In this document: positions 6,125 through 14,666 of the stretch, piece by piece
Layout: every line of letters starts with the position of its first letter
Numbering within the stretch: position 1 is the first letter of the stretch
Source: Stomatobaculum sp.
GTDB taxonomy: Bacteria > Bacillota_A > Clostridia > Lachnospirales > Lachnospiraceae
NCBI GenBank assembly: GCA_017449925.1
Contig: JAFSYO010000159.1
Location: 1-20,122, forward strand
Direction: 5' to 3'
DNA: 20,122 nucleotides
The notes under the pieces: generated by a model
The model's input: only the letters and a program-made list of their open reading frames with translations
Told to the model about the DNA's origin: nothing
Database searches by the model: none
Position numbers and translations under genes: made by a program

Positions 6125-8667
6125 GACTGTGATTGATTCACCGCATCCTTTACTTTCTTTTTCCTGCCTCTGGTCCGCACCGGCTTCTCTTCCATTCTGC
6201 GGAAAACGAGATGCCTGTCTTCCGGCCGTTCTTCCTCAGCCACACGGACATCCACCTCGTCGCCTTCCCGGACGTCTCCGTTCAGCAGAGCTTCCGCAAG
6301 GTGGTCCTCCATTTCTGTCTGGATGGCCCGTTTCAGAGGTCTTGCGCCGTATTTCGGATCGTAACCCTTGTCGATCAGGAACTCCTTCGCTTCATCGGAC
6401 ACGATCAGGCGAAGATCCATCTGGGTCTCTGTGCGCTTCCGGATCCCGTTCAGCAGGATCTCCACGATCTCATGCATGTGGTCGCGGTTCAGCTGGTGGA
6501 ACACGATGGTCTCGTCGATGCGGTTCAGGAACTCCGGTTTGAAGATGCGCCTCACCTCGTCCATCACGTTGTCCTTCATATTCTTGTAATCTGTGTCGGC
6601 GCTTTCCCTGGCGGCAAAGCCCAGGACCTTCGGCGCGACGATACGTGCCGCACCGGCATTGCTGGTCATGATGATGATGGTGTTCTTAAAATCGATCCTG
6701 CGGCCCTGGGCGTCTGTGATGTGTCCGTCGTCCAGAACCTGAAGAAGGATATTGAATACATCGGGGTGCGCTTTTTCGATCTCGTCAAAGAGGATCACGG
6801 AATAGGGATTCCGCCGGACCTTCTCCGAAAGCTGTCCTCCTTCGTCGTAGCCCACATATCCGGGCGGGGAGCCGACCATCTTGGAAACGCTGTGCTTCTC
6901 CATGTATTCGCTCATGTCGACGCGGATCAGCGCCTGCTCAGTCCCGAACATGGCTTCCGCCAGGGCTTTGCAGAGTTCTGTCTTTCCGACGCCGGTGGGT
7001 CCGAGGAACAGGAAGGAACCGATGGGACGATGAGGATCCTTCAGTCCTACGCGGCCGCGGCGGATCGCCTTCGCCACTGCCCGGACCGCTTCCTCCTGAC
7101 CGACCACGCGCTCATGGAGCACACTTTCCAGCTTTTTCAGCCGCTCGTTATCCTCTTCTGTCAGTTTCTGTACCGGGATCCTGGTCCATGCTGCCACTAC
7201 ATCGGCGATCTCGCCTTCATCCACCACCAGCCTCCGGGTGGATTTGTCTTTCTCCCACTTTTCCCGGATCTTCGCGATCTTCGCCTGTTTTTTCTCCTGG
7301 CGCTTCTTCAGATCGCCGGCCCTTTCGAATTCTTCAGCCTTGACGGCAGCTTCTTTCTGTTTTTCCAGCTTTCCGATGTCCTCAGTCAGCTCTTTGATCT
7401 CCGGCGGCTCCATATAGCCTTGCAGCCGTGTGCGGGACGCAGCCTCGTCGATCAGGTCGATGGCCTTGTCCGGCAGGAAGCGGTCGCTGATGTAGCGGGC
7501 GGAAAGATGCACCGCCGCCTCCACAGCCTGGTCGGTGATGGTCACCTTGTGGTGCTGTTCGTAGCGCGGACGCAGTCCGTACAGAATGCTGACGGACTCC
7601 TCCTCGGAGGGTTCCTCCACCGTAATAGGCTGGAACCTGCGCTCCAGGGCAGCATCCTTCTCGATATACTTCCGGTATTCCTCGATGGTGGTGGCGCCGA
7701 TCAGCTGCAGTTCTCCCCTGGCCAGGGAAGGCTTCAGGATATTGCTGGCATCCATGGCGCCCTCAGCGCCGCCGGCGCCGATGATGGTGTGTATCTCGTC
7801 GATGAACAGAAGCACGTTTCCGGACTGCATGACTTCCTGAAGGACCCGTTTAATGCGCTCTTCAAACTCGCCGCGGTACTTGGAACCTGCGATCATTCCG
7901 GAAAGGTCCAGTATGACCACCCTCTTTCCAAGGATCGTCTCCGGCACATCTCCCGCAACGATCAGCTGGGCCAGGCCCTCCACCACCGCAGTCTTTCCTA
8001 CTCCGGGCTCGCCGATCAGGCAGGGATTATTCTTCGTTCTTCTGGAAAGGATCTGCATCACCCGCTGCATTTCCATGGTGCGTCCGATGACCGGGTCCAG
8101 TCTGCCGGCCTTCGCGAGCTCTGTCAGGTCTCTGGAATACTGGTCCAGGGTGGGAGTGCGGGAATCCTGGGCGGCGCTGCTCTGGGGGCCTTTCGTTCTG
8201 CCCGCCGTCTCCTGGGCGGGCGCTCCGCCATCCTCCCCCATGGAGCCCAGGATGTCCACGTACATCTTCTGGATATTGATCCCCATGGTATACAGGATCT
8301 TGCTGGCCACGCAGGCCTTCTCCCGGAGAATTGAGATCAGGATATGCTCCGTCCCGATCTGGGGCGATTTGAAGCGTTCCGCTTCGTGATGACTGTTGTC
8401 CAGGGCTCTCCTGGCCATGGGCGTGTACTGCGGCTCGTCCTGGATCGCCACGTTCTTCGGGGGAGTGATCAGACGGTCCATCAGCTCCAGGACCCTCTTC
8501 TCCGTCACTTCGTTCTCTTCCAGGACCCGGGCGGCCACGCCGCTCCCCTGGCGCATCAGCCCCAGGAGAAGGTGCTCCGTTCCAATGTAATTATTATGGA
8601 CATTCCGCGCCGCCTCATAGGCAAGCCGGATCGCGTCCCGCGCCTGTTTGGTAAAATAATCCGCCAT
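6121..8667 (-). CDS. clpC: ATP-dependent Clp protease ATP-binding subunit ClpC
   Basis: The 848-residue product is a Hsp100 unfoldase feeding ClpP. Domains: two Clp_N repeats (about 1-145) that in ClpC bind adaptors and phospho-arginine; first AAA+ module with GEPGVGKT (219-226) and LLFIDEIH (286-293); a middle coiled coil with a UVR motif (about 430-475) that is diagnostic for ClpC; second AAA+ module with GPTGVGKT (556-563) and [12 protein letters not shown] (624-635); pore loop GYVGYDEGG; and a ClpP-docking LGF loop (682-684). The start follows the mcsB stop directly (TAAATG), with AAAGGAGG 11 nt upstream inside mcsB. The tail after about 810 is basic and lysine-rich. clpP is not in the window. 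Regulation is presumably through the promoter at 10756-10784. Confidence 0.97.
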   Translation of the reverse strand: MADYFTKQARDAIRLAYEAARNVHNNYIGTEHLLLGLMRQGSGVAARVLEENEVTEKRVLELMDRLITPPKNVAIQDEPQYTPMARRALDNSHHEAERFKSPQIGTEHILISILREKACVASKILYTMGINIQKMYVDILGSMGEDGGAPAQETAGRTKGPQSSAAQDSRTPTLDQYSRDLTELAKAGRLDPVIGRTMEMQRVMQILSRRTKNNPCLIGEPGVGKTAVVEGLAQLIVAGDVPETILGKRVVILDLSGMIAGSKYRGEFEERIKRVLQEVMQSGNVLLFIDEIHTIIGAGGAEGAMDASNILKPSLARGELQLIGATTIEEYRKYIEKDAALERRFQPITVEEPSEEESVSILYGLRPRYEQHHKVTITDQAVEAAVHLSARYISDRFLPDKAIDLIDEAASRTRLQGYMEPPEIKELTEDIGKLEKQKEAAVKAEEFERAGDLKKRQEKKQAKIAKIREKWEKDKSTRRLVVDEGEIADVVAAWTRIPVQKLTEEDNERLKKLESVLHERVVGQEEAVRAVAKAIRRGRVGLKDPHRPIGSFLFLGPTGVGKTELCKALAEAMFGTEQALIRVDMSEYMEKHSVSKMVGSPPGYVGYDEGGQLSEKVRRNPYSVILFDEIEKAHPDVFNILLQVLDDGHITDAQGRRIDFKNTIIIMTSNAGAARIVAPKVLGFAARESADTDYKNMKDNVMDEVRRIFKPEFLNRIDETIVFHQLNRDHMHEIVEILLNGIRKRTETQMDLRLIVSDEAKEFLIDKGYDPKYGARPLKRAIQTEMEDHLAEALLNGDVREGDEVDVRVAEEERPEDRHLVFRRMEEKPVRTRGRKKKVKDAVNQSQS

Positions 8668-9717
8668 TTAAGACAAAACCTCCTTTAATTCCGGCAGTTC
8701 TTTTCGAATATAATCCGCCCGGACAGCATCGATCTTTTCTCTGTCCACCGGTCCCTCTGCAGAGGCGATCAGGTTGGAGGGCTGAACGCCGAGGTACAGA
8801 CGGTACATGCTGCAAGGCTCCTCGGTCTTTACGATCCCGTCTGTGATCCCTGCCATGACCTGGGAAATATAGTTCAGTGAATCCTTGAGTGAAAGCTTTC
8901 TGGCATACTTCAAAAGGCCGAAAGCCTTGAAGGCCTCGTCCACTCTCTCCAGCCGATGGGTCTCCAGAGACTTCCTCCGCACCTGGTTTTCCTCGTTGTT
9001 CAGTCTGGAGGCCACTTTCGTGACCAGGTCCAGTATCTCCTTCTCCGACAGCCCCAGTGTCTTTGCGTTCGCAATGTCGTAAAGAGCGCCCGGGTTCTCT
9101 TTTTCAGATCTGTAGACTCCGCGGATCGTGACGCCAAAGCGGGTAAGCGACTCCAAAAGCTTTGGGAACTGTTTCCCTGTGGAAAGGGCCGGCAGGTGCA
9201 CGACCACATTTGCCCGCATCCCGGTCCCGACGTTCGTCGGGAAAGACGTAAGATAGCCGTACCGGTCGCTGAAGGCGTAATTCACATGTTCATTGATACA
9301 GTCGTCCAGACGGCTCGCCTTTTCCCAGAGCTGATACAGCCGGTTGTTCGGTGCCAGAAGCTGCATCCTGATATGATCATCTCCATTCAGCACGAGGGAA
9401 ATATCTTCGCTCTCCGAGAGCATCAGTCCCACGGGGGCTTTCCTGTCTACGATTCCCGCATTGAACACCCTGCGCTCCCGCATGGCCATCCTGTTCACTT
9501 CAGGAATCTGGGCCACCATTGTACTGTAGAATGGCTCTCCTGCGGCTTTCTCCAGTCCGCCCAGTTCATTCCTCAGGCGCTGGATCATCTCTCCCGCTTC
9601 CGCCACCGTCAGTTTGTTCGGGAATTTGTAATCCTGCCAGTTCCGCGCCAGCCGGATCCTGCTGGAAATATAGTTGTTGCCGGATTCCATACGGACCTGT
9701 TCATACCACTTAAGCAT
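8668..9717 (-). CDS. mcsB: Protein arginine kinase McsB (divergent active site)
   Basis: This 349-residue phosphagen-kinase-fold protein corresponds to McsB, which phosphorylates arginines to mark proteins for ClpC-ClpP. ATP-contact arginines are conserved: SSRIRLARN (18-26, R20 and R22), R117, TNVGTGMRAN (R168) and R199. Several family hallmarks are changed. The catalytic NEEDH is NGDDH (111-115). The GEG-SEA-type loop after R199 is replaced by YRSEKENPG (202-210). The C-terminal RDxxRA phospho-arginine site reads IDAVRA (329-334). The kinase may thus be weakened or altered. Comparison is with family sequences from memory. The ATG at 9717 overlaps the mcsA stop by 8 nt and has AAAGGAGG 9 nt upstream; an in-frame upstream extension to 9789 lies inside mcsA and is not used. 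Confidence 0.92.
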   Translation of the reverse strand: MLKWYEQVRMESGNNYISSRIRLARNWQDYKFPNKLTVAEAGEMIQRLRNELGGLEKAAGEPFYSTMVAQIPEVNRMAMRERRVFNAGIVDRKAPVGLMLSESEDISLVLNGDDHIRMQLLAPNNRLYQLWEKASRLDDCINEHVNYAFSDRYGYLTSFPTNVGTGMRANVVVHLPALSTGKQFPKLLESLTRFGVTIRGVYRSEKENPGALYDIANAKTLGLSEKEILDLVTKVASRLNNEENQVRRKSLETHRLERVDEAFKAFGLLKYARKLSLKDSLNYISQVMAGITDGIVKTEEPCSMYRLYLGVQPSNLIASAEGPVDREKIDAVRADYIRKELPELKEVLS

Positions 9718-10315
9718 CCCGGCCGTCCTCCTTTTCCAGTTTCCGGATGAGGTCGCGGTACTCCGCGGCTTTCTCGTAGGCTTCCTCAAAGATCGCCTGG
9801 CGGAGCTTGACCTTCAGGTCCCTGAGCTCCTCTTCCCGGCTGCGTTCTGCCGCCGGAACACCCTCCGGAGTTTTTTCCGCAGGTTTCGCTTCTGTTCCGC
9901 CGGGAAGTTCGGCCGTCAGGCTTTCCGGGACCATTTTCAGCCCGTATTTCGGCCTTTTCCCCTTGTGTGTCTCATTCCCCTGCAGATGTTTGATGCTGTC
10001 CCGCATCAGAAGATCGAACATTTCATAGCAGTCGGGACATCCGAACCGGGAGTTCTCCACGAACTCCTGATAGCTGGTCCCGCAGTTGGGGCAGACGATC
10101 TGCGCATAGTTCTTGTCTTCCTCTACCTCTTCCTCCCCCAGCAGGGTTGAAAGGATCTTCGCGAAGGGGAAATCCCCGTCAAAAAGGGCAGAGACCTGAC
10201 CGAAACCAGTCTCCTTTGCGCACTGGGCACAGAGACTGTGCTCCTGCCGCACTCCGTTCACCACTTCAATATACTGGATCGTTGCTTCTCTTATCTTGCA
10301 TCTTTCGCAGAGCAT
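9710..10315 (-). CDS. mcsA: McsA, zinc-binding activator of McsB / Clp adaptor
   Basis: The 201-residue product has four CxxC zinc-binding pairs (C3/C6, C29/C32, C75/C78, C93/C96) and a C-terminal UVR motif (about 161-196) that pairs with the UVR region of ClpC. McsA activates McsB and stabilises it in the stress-response proteolysis system. The Ala/Pro/Glu-rich linker at about 135-160 is low complexity. Two ATGs are possible: 10324 touches the GGAGG at 10325-10329, whereas 10315 lies 9 nt after it, so 10315 is chosen. It begins one base after the TAA of the upstream regulator gene, showing tight translational coupling. All metal cysteines are present. Confidence 0.94.
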   Translation of the reverse strand: MLCERCKIREATIQYIEVVNGVRQEHSLCAQCAKETGFGQVSALFDGDFPFAKILSTLLGEEEVEEDKNYAQIVCPNCGTSYQEFVENSRFGCPDCYEMFDLLMRDSIKHLQGNETHKGKRPKYGLKMVPESLTAELPGGTEAKPAEKTPEGVPAAERSREEELRDLKVKLRQAIFEEAYEKAAEYRDLIRKLEKEDGRDA

Positions 10316-10316
10316 C

Positions 10317-10712
10317 TTATTCATCCTCCGATCGATATCCGCAGTTCGTCAGTGCATTGTAAAGTTCGTCCACCAGCTGGTGCGCGTCCTGCCTGCTGAC
10401 TCCGTTGCAGATGCCTCTGGCCAGAACGACTGAAAGCTCCCGGCGCATCTGTTCCAGGACACGGAGCTTATTCACATCCACGCTGATCACCGCGCCTTTT
10501 CTGCGGTCCAGCTTGATAAAGCCCTCCTGCCTCAGGATCGTATACGCCTTGTTGACTGTATGCATATTGATGCCAACAGCATCTGCCATCTGGCGCACAG
10601 AAGGAAGGCTGTCTCCTTCATGGATCCTCTCCATGGCGATTCCCAGGATGATCTGATTCATCAGCTGCACATAAAACGCTTCATCACTGTTAAAGTCTAT
10701 GAAAATCTCCAT
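10317..10712 (-). CDS. GntR-family (YtrA-type) transcriptional regulator at the head of the clpC operon
   Basis: The 131-residue protein has an N-terminal winged helix of the GntR/YtrA class (residues about 8-77: YVQLMNQI, LPSVRQMADAVGINMHTVNK, EGFIKLDRRKGAVI) and a short helical C-terminus (85-128) without a ligand-binding domain, as in YtrA proteins. It lacks any CtsR signature. It is the first gene of the mcsA-mcsB-clpC-radA operon, where CtsR is normal, so it probably controls that operon, possibly by the inverted repeat at 10749-10771. YtrA regulators often control ABC transporters; none is adjacent here. The ATG at 10712 has AGAGGTG upstream; an in-frame extension to 10823 would cover the promoter and is rejected. 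What it senses is unknown. Confidence 0.93.
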   Translation of the reverse strand: MEIFIDFNSDEAFYVQLMNQIILGIAMERIHEGDSLPSVRQMADAVGINMHTVNKAYTILRQEGFIKLDRRKGAVISVDVNKLRVLEQMRRELSVVLARGICNGVSRQDAHQLVDELYNALTNCGYRSEDE

Positions 10713-10748
10713 ATTTACACCTCTGTGCTCCCAGCAAGTTACATGTGT

Positions 10749-10771
10749 TATATTGATTATATAACAATATA
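10749..10771. promoter_or_regulatory. Inverted repeat over the -10 box, probable operator
   Basis: TATATTG-N9-CAATATA is a perfect 7-bp inverted repeat of 23 bp total, with the -10 box in its centre. A protein bound here would block RNA polymerase. GntR-family dimers bind repeats of this size, so autoregulation by the first gene of the operon is the simplest reading; that is inference. The AT-rich composition raises the chance of coincidental symmetry. Confidence 0.55.
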
Positions 10772-10784
10772 GAGCTCCCGTCAA
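10756..10784 (-). promoter_or_regulatory. Promoter of the gntR-mcsA-mcsB-clpC-radA operon
   Basis: On the minus strand TTGACG (10784-10779), 17-nt spacer, TATAAT (10761-10756): a near-consensus vegetative promoter with a leader of about 37 nt. No CtsR heptad repeat (GGTCAAA-type) and no CIRCE element is seen around it. Confidence 0.82.
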
Positions 10785-10828
10785 TTCAAGACTCGTCTGT
10801 AAGTCTTGTATACCCGTGAGCATAAGAA

Positions 10829-10860
10829 CAGGGGCCCCGCTTTAATCGCGGCAGCCCCTG
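10829..10860 (-). terminator. Terminator of the envelope operon
   Basis: CAGGGGC (10829-10835) pairs with GCCCCTG (10854-10860), extended by CCGC/GCGG (10837-10840 with 10848-10851) across a small internal loop. On the minus strand it is followed by TTCTTAT, a weak T tract. It starts 31 nt after the cohesin-gene stop and separates that gene from the promoter at 10756-10784. Confidence 0.62.
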
Positions 10861-10891
10861 TATTATTCATAGAGACAAATCCTTCGCGGCC

Positions 10892-12298
10892 TCAGATCTC
10901 CAGATCCTCAAAGCCGTCGTCATCGTCCTCATCTTTCTTTGCCTCTTCTTCCACCGTCTCCTCCACCTGGACAAAGTCCTCCGGAACAGGTGCATCTTCG
11001 ATACTGGCATCATCAAAGGAAATCTCTTCTCCAATCTCCTCTTCTTCCGGTTCAGAGACGGGTTCCTCCTCAAGGAGTTCTTTTTCGGGAGACGGAACGT
11101 ATTGTCTGCGCTCCGGTCTCTCTTCCCTGATCTCCGGGCGCTCTTCCGCCGGTCTTCCGCCCTTCTTTGCCGCCAGGAGCACCGCCACCAGGGCCAGGAC
11201 TGCGGCAAGCGCGCCCAGCACCAGTGTGAGGATACCTCTGTCATGGTATTTCTTCTTCAGTTCTTCCAGTTCCGTCGGATCCTCTGCAGGGGTCTCGGTC
11301 TGGACCGCAACACTCTTTTCATTGAAGTAGCGCTGAATGGTCTTTTCCTTCAGATCAAAGCGATAGAAATCCTTGTTTCCTTCCGCGTTCATTCCGTAGA
11401 AGACACAGAAGTTCTGTCCCTGGTCCTCCTTGCCGATCCAGCCATCCACCATTTTCCCGTTCAGATTCAGGCGGCTCGCCGTCAGCTCTTCCGGAACTGC
11501 GGATTCATCCAGCGGCACTGCCGTGATGGTCTTCGCGTTCATGCCGACTTCCACATAGGGAAGCCACACATCCTGATCCTTGTCATACAAGAACAGATCG
11601 CCGGTGCCGCCCTCCGCCAGCAGGTACATAAGATGCAGCTGGTCGTTGGGTCCCTTTCCTGCCATCACATTTCCGCCGCGGAATGAGAAGTCCTCGGCCT
11701 CATAGCCTCTGGGCAGCAGGGAAGCGTCGAAACTCGCAGTCACTTCGTACTTGACGCCGTCGATCTCCACTCCGAGATCCGACGGTGCCTGCGGTTCCGC
11801 AGTTTCAGCTGCCGCACTTTCTTCGCCCGAAGGTGCAGCTGTCTCACCGGCTTCTCCGCTCACTGTGATATGAGAACTGCCGGTGTGGCCCATGGTCGCG
11901 ATCTTTCCGTCCCTGTCATACAGTTCCGCAGATGTGATCTTGATGTCCGTCTCCCCGCCCTTCAGCGGACGGAAACGAAGTCCGTAATACCATTCCTTAT
12001 CGGTCGTCGTGAGCTGCCCGGAGACGCGGAGAGATCCTGCGCCGCCCTGGGTCATGTCTCCGCTTACGAACTCTAACGCGGAGGCATCATATTCCAGCAT
12101 GATGTTGGCGGTTCCCAGCGGCTCTCCGCTGGTGGACTCTACATGCATAGAAACTGTCACTTCCTTGCCCACTTCCGCGGAAGGATCCGTGAAGGCGATC
12201 CTGGCAGTCATGGCAAACGCCGGAAAAGCAGCCAGCATACTGACCGCCGCAGCTGCCGCAATCATTTTTGCGGCGCCGATCATCTTTTTCATAATCAT
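10892..12298 (-). CDS. Membrane-anchored cohesin-domain protein with acidic cytoplasmic tail
   Basis: This 468-residue protein has a signal peptide (hydrophobic to about residue 26, AFA cleavage site), a cohesin-like domain (about 31-147; VTVSMHVES, ANIMLEYDASALEFVSGD, PLKGGETDIKITSAEL), an Ala/Glu linker, a second extracellular region of unknown fold (about 175-325), a short Glu/Lys stalk, one membrane span (356-377) followed by KKGGR, and a 91-residue tail extremely rich in Asp/Glu. The positive residues after the span put the tail in the cytoplasm. The ATG at 12298 is preceded by GGGGGA; an in-frame TTG at 12310 is less likely. It follows the glucosaminidase gene by 43 nt. Cohesins bind dockerins, but no dockerin is seen here. 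It is probably a surface adhesion or scaffold protein; function unproven. Confidence 0.87.
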   Translation of the reverse strand: MIMKKMIGAAKMIAAAAAVSMLAAFPAFAMTARIAFTDPSAEVGKEVTVSMHVESTSGEPLGTANIMLEYDASALEFVSGDMTQGGAGSLRVSGQLTTTDKEWYYGLRFRPLKGGETDIKITSAELYDRDGKIATMGHTGSSHITVSGEAGETAAPSGEESAAAETAEPQAPSDLGVEIDGVKYEVTASFDASLLPRGYEAEDFSFRGGNVMAGKGPNDQLHLMYLLAEGGTGDLFLYDKDQDVWLPYVEVGMNAKTITAVPLDESAVPEELTASRLNLNGKMVDGWIGKEDQGQNFCVFYGMNAEGNKDFYRFDLKEKTIQRYFNEKSVAVQTETPAEDPTELEELKKKYHDRGILTLVLGALAAVLALVAVLLAAKKGGRPAEERPEIREERPERRQYVPSPEKELLEEEPVSEPEEEEIGEEISFDDASIEDAPVPEDFVQVEETVEEEAKKDEDDDDGFEDLEI

Positions 12299-12341
12299 GG
12301 TTTCCCCCAAATAGTTTATTTAGACCTGCTCATATTCCCTG

Positions 12342-14429
12342 TCAGCCTGAAGGCGATACCAGCTGGACCGTTCCGGATGTGCCGCCGGATGTACCGGTTC
12401 CGCTCTGCTCCTGAGGTGCCGGCGATGCTGCTCCGGGACCGCCTGCCGGGCTGTCTTCGTAACCGGAGACTCCCGGTCCGCCGCCGGGAGAAATCCCGCC
12501 GCCGGTCTGTCCGCCGGTCTGTCCGCCGGCTTGACGGATCACCCGGATCGTGTATGTCCTGACATCACCGTTCTCAGCCCGGACCCGCACCGGGATCTCG
12601 GTCTGATCGGAAGAAAGGCTGATAGTTCCGGTCCCCTCCACTGCAGTGGTGGAGGCGATGGCGGATGCCTGCACCGTCACACTTCCGACAGAGGTATCAA
12701 CAGTCAGGCTGTAAACCTCTGTATCCAGATTGAAGGCAGGCTCCATAGAAAAGCCGCTGACAGAAAGCGCAGAAAGTTTGTTGTTCGGATTCCCGTCACC
12801 GGTGGGAGCCGCGGCGGGCTGCTCCGGCATACCGGTGTATACCGGGATGCGGAACACCAGCGGGAGCTGACGCAGTTCTGCGCTGTAGGCTTCGCTGAGG
12901 ATCCGTCCCTCCGCAGCACCTCCGTCCACATTTGTCATGTACTGGTGCTGGTAGCGGTTCTTATCGGTGACATTGTACTTCTTCAGATAGAACGTATCCT
13001 GCCCGTCCTGGATGTAATTCTCTCCGTAGAACCTGGCCCCTCCGGTGATGGATGCCTGGATGCTGTTCCAGGGTCTTCCGTAAGAACCGGACTGGGAGGC
13101 CCACCAGAGTCCTCTGGTGGTGGCGTCCATGGACCCGTCCGCAAAGGCCTGAACATTGAAGAAGTTGTAGACTCCGGGATAGGTGCTGTTGGAGCCGCTG
13201 ATCAGGCCGCTTCTGCCCTGGCGTCCCTGCTCCTGGATGATCATGGCCGTAAGGACGTAGGGATTCACACCGGACTCCCTGGCTGCGTTCATAATAATGT
13301 CAATGTAGTTGACTCCTCCGGAACTCCCTCCGGAAGATGTATAGGAGCCGGAACTTCCGCTTCCGGACGGTCCCCCGGATGCCCCGGGTCCGCCTGATTC
13401 ACCCGGCCCGCTGATGATCTTTGCCTGGGGCGCGCCAGTGATGACGCCGATGGTCTGTGCCTCTGAACCTTCCGGCACAGAATTGACCATTTCCTGGGAA
13501 GGGGCTGCAAGCTCTGCTCCGTCCTGAAGCCAGGAGGAAGGGGCCGCGGTCTCAGCAGCCGGGCTTCCTGTCTCCGGCGCAGGACTTCCCGTCTCAGGAG
13601 CAGGACTTCCTATATCCGGCGCGGAAGCGCCGGCGTCGGGCACCGGCCCGGTTCCGGGCTGACTGCCGCTTCCGGATGCAGTCCCTTCCATGAAGCTTCC
13701 CTTTGCCAGGATCTCAACTCCGGCGGCACTTTGACTTCCTTCGTTGTAGCTTTGCTGCAGGAACTGGAAAATATAGGTCGGATCAAGGAAATTCCTGGGA
13801 TCCATATAATAGCGGATCACGGCGTCACTGGCGGCGACCCATTTGCTGGAATCAAAGCCGGGCCAGTAGTTCCGGCCCCAGTCGAAGGCGCCCTTCGCCG
13901 TGGATTTCCAGGAGGATCTGCTGTCCTTGTCCACCAGATTGCGCCCTGTCACGGATTCATTCTGGATGACTTCTTCCCAGCCGATCCCGATGTGCTGGGC
14001 CTTGAAGATCCAGGACGGATACTGGGCGTGGACGCTTCTCAGTCTTTCTTTATAGGATTCCGGAAAGCCTTCCGCAGCCAGCCGGTTCTCAAAATCTCCG
14101 TCATAGGAATAATTGGCCTGGACCTCCAGGAAGGATTTCTGGACAAAACCGCTCCCGCCGCTGAAGGTAATGGCCGCCCAGGCCTTCCCGTCCTGTCCGG
14201 TGACTTCGTCCGTCACCGTCACGGAGGTACCCTGAAACAGCGTGTTGATCTTCCCATATCCCGTTCCCGGGCCGCCGCGGACATTCAGTTCGTCTGCCTT
14301 GACTGTGGCGTTCTGCGCTGTATAAGCGTATACGGCAGACGGCTTCATGAATCCCCCCGGCAGTGACGATACAGCCAGAAACAGCGCAAGAACACCTGCC
14401 GCCAGTTTTTTTGTTCTGAGTTTTATCAT
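12342..14429 (-). CDS. Secreted SH3b / N-acetylglucosaminidase with cadherin-like beta-sandwich domain
   Basis: The 695-residue product has a signal peptide (1-35), a bacterial SH3 domain (about 40-105, ELNVRGGPGTGYGKI), a region conserved in clostridial glucosaminidases (106-248, YPSWIFKAQHIGIGWEEVI), a low-complexity insertion (250-372) with SPAPETG repeats and Gly/Ser runs, the catalytic GH73-like part (373-535, VLTAMIIQEQG with probable acid E400, YNFFNV, YQHQYMTNV), a cadherin-like beta-sandwich domain (550-632) and a Gly/Pro/Ser tail. It should cleave N-acetylglucosaminyl bonds in peptidoglycan. The ATG at 14429 lies 14 nt after GGAGGTG, an unusually long gap, so expression may be tuned. 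First gene of a two-gene operon with the cohesin protein; no LPxTG or membrane anchor is seen. Confidence 0.91.
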   Translation of the reverse strand: MIKLRTKKLAAGVLALFLAVSSLPGGFMKPSAVYAYTAQNATVKADELNVRGGPGTGYGKINTLFQGTSVTVTDEVTGQDGKAWAAITFSGGSGFVQKSFLEVQANYSYDGDFENRLAAEGFPESYKERLRSVHAQYPSWIFKAQHIGIGWEEVIQNESVTGRNLVDKDSRSSWKSTAKGAFDWGRNYWPGFDSSKWVAASDAVIRYYMDPRNFLDPTYIFQFLQQSYNEGSQSAAGVEILAKGSFMEGTASGSGSQPGTGPVPDAGASAPDIGSPAPETGSPAPETGSPAAETAAPSSWLQDGAELAAPSQEMVNSVPEGSEAQTIGVITGAPQAKIISGPGESGGPGASGGPSGSGSSGSYTSSGGSSGGVNYIDIIMNAARESGVNPYVLTAMIIQEQGRQGRSGLISGSNSTYPGVYNFFNVQAFADGSMDATTRGLWWASQSGSYGRPWNSIQASITGGARFYGENYIQDGQDTFYLKKYNVTDKNRYQHQYMTNVDGGAAEGRILSEAYSAELRQLPLVFRIPVYTGMPEQPAAAPTGDGNPNNKLSALSVSGFSMEPAFNLDTEVYSLTVDTSVGSVTVQASAIASTTAVEGTGTISLSSDQTEIPVRVRAENGDVRTYTIRVIRQAGGQTGGQTGGGISPGGGPGVSGYEDSPAGGPGAASPAPQEQSGTGTSGGTSGTVQLVSPSG

Positions 14430-14522
14430 AAGAATAGTATCGGCACCTCCGCGCGCGGAATGCGCCGTCTGAGTGTAGATCGGCCGGTAACACGACTTCT
14501 CCGATAATCATAAGTCTCTGTC

Positions 14523-14551
14523 ATTATAATAATTTGGTGCCGAACGGTCAA
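14523..14551 (-). promoter_or_regulatory. Promoter of the envelope operon
   Basis: On the minus strand TTGACC (14551-14546), 17-nt spacer, TATAAT (14528-14523). Strong vegetative match. The leader to the ATG at 14429 is about 86 nt and contains no obvious terminator-like hairpin. Confidence 0.78.
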
Positions 14552-14607
14552 CATAATACAAAAAATCGTAAAGGAAAACAAAGATCAAAGTCCGTCCCGG
14601 GGCCGAC

Positions 14608-14640
14608 AAAAAGACCGCCGGTTTTTGACCCGGCGGTCTT
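14608..14640 (-). terminator. Terminator of the decarboxylase operon
   Basis: AAGACCGCCGG (14611-14621) and CCGGCGGTCTT (14630-14640) make a perfect 11-bp stem with an 8-nt loop, and the minus strand continues in a T run. It lies 26 nt after the oadA stop. Confidence 0.88.
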
Positions 14641-14666
14641 CTTAATTATCATATAACGATTCAGTT

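Noticed and set aside
6133..8334. Very long open frame on the plus strand opposite clpC (over 700 codons)
   Set aside because: It is the mirror of a GC-rich coding frame, has no ribosome binding site, and its translation shows no known domain; the ClpC frame is unambiguous. The same holds for the plus-strand frames at 362-1150, 1861-2871 and 16200-17246.
10713..10823. Upstream in-frame extension of the GntR gene to 10823
   Set aside because: It would cover the near-consensus promoter and its operator; the ATG at 10712 has a ribosome binding site and starts at the conserved domain.
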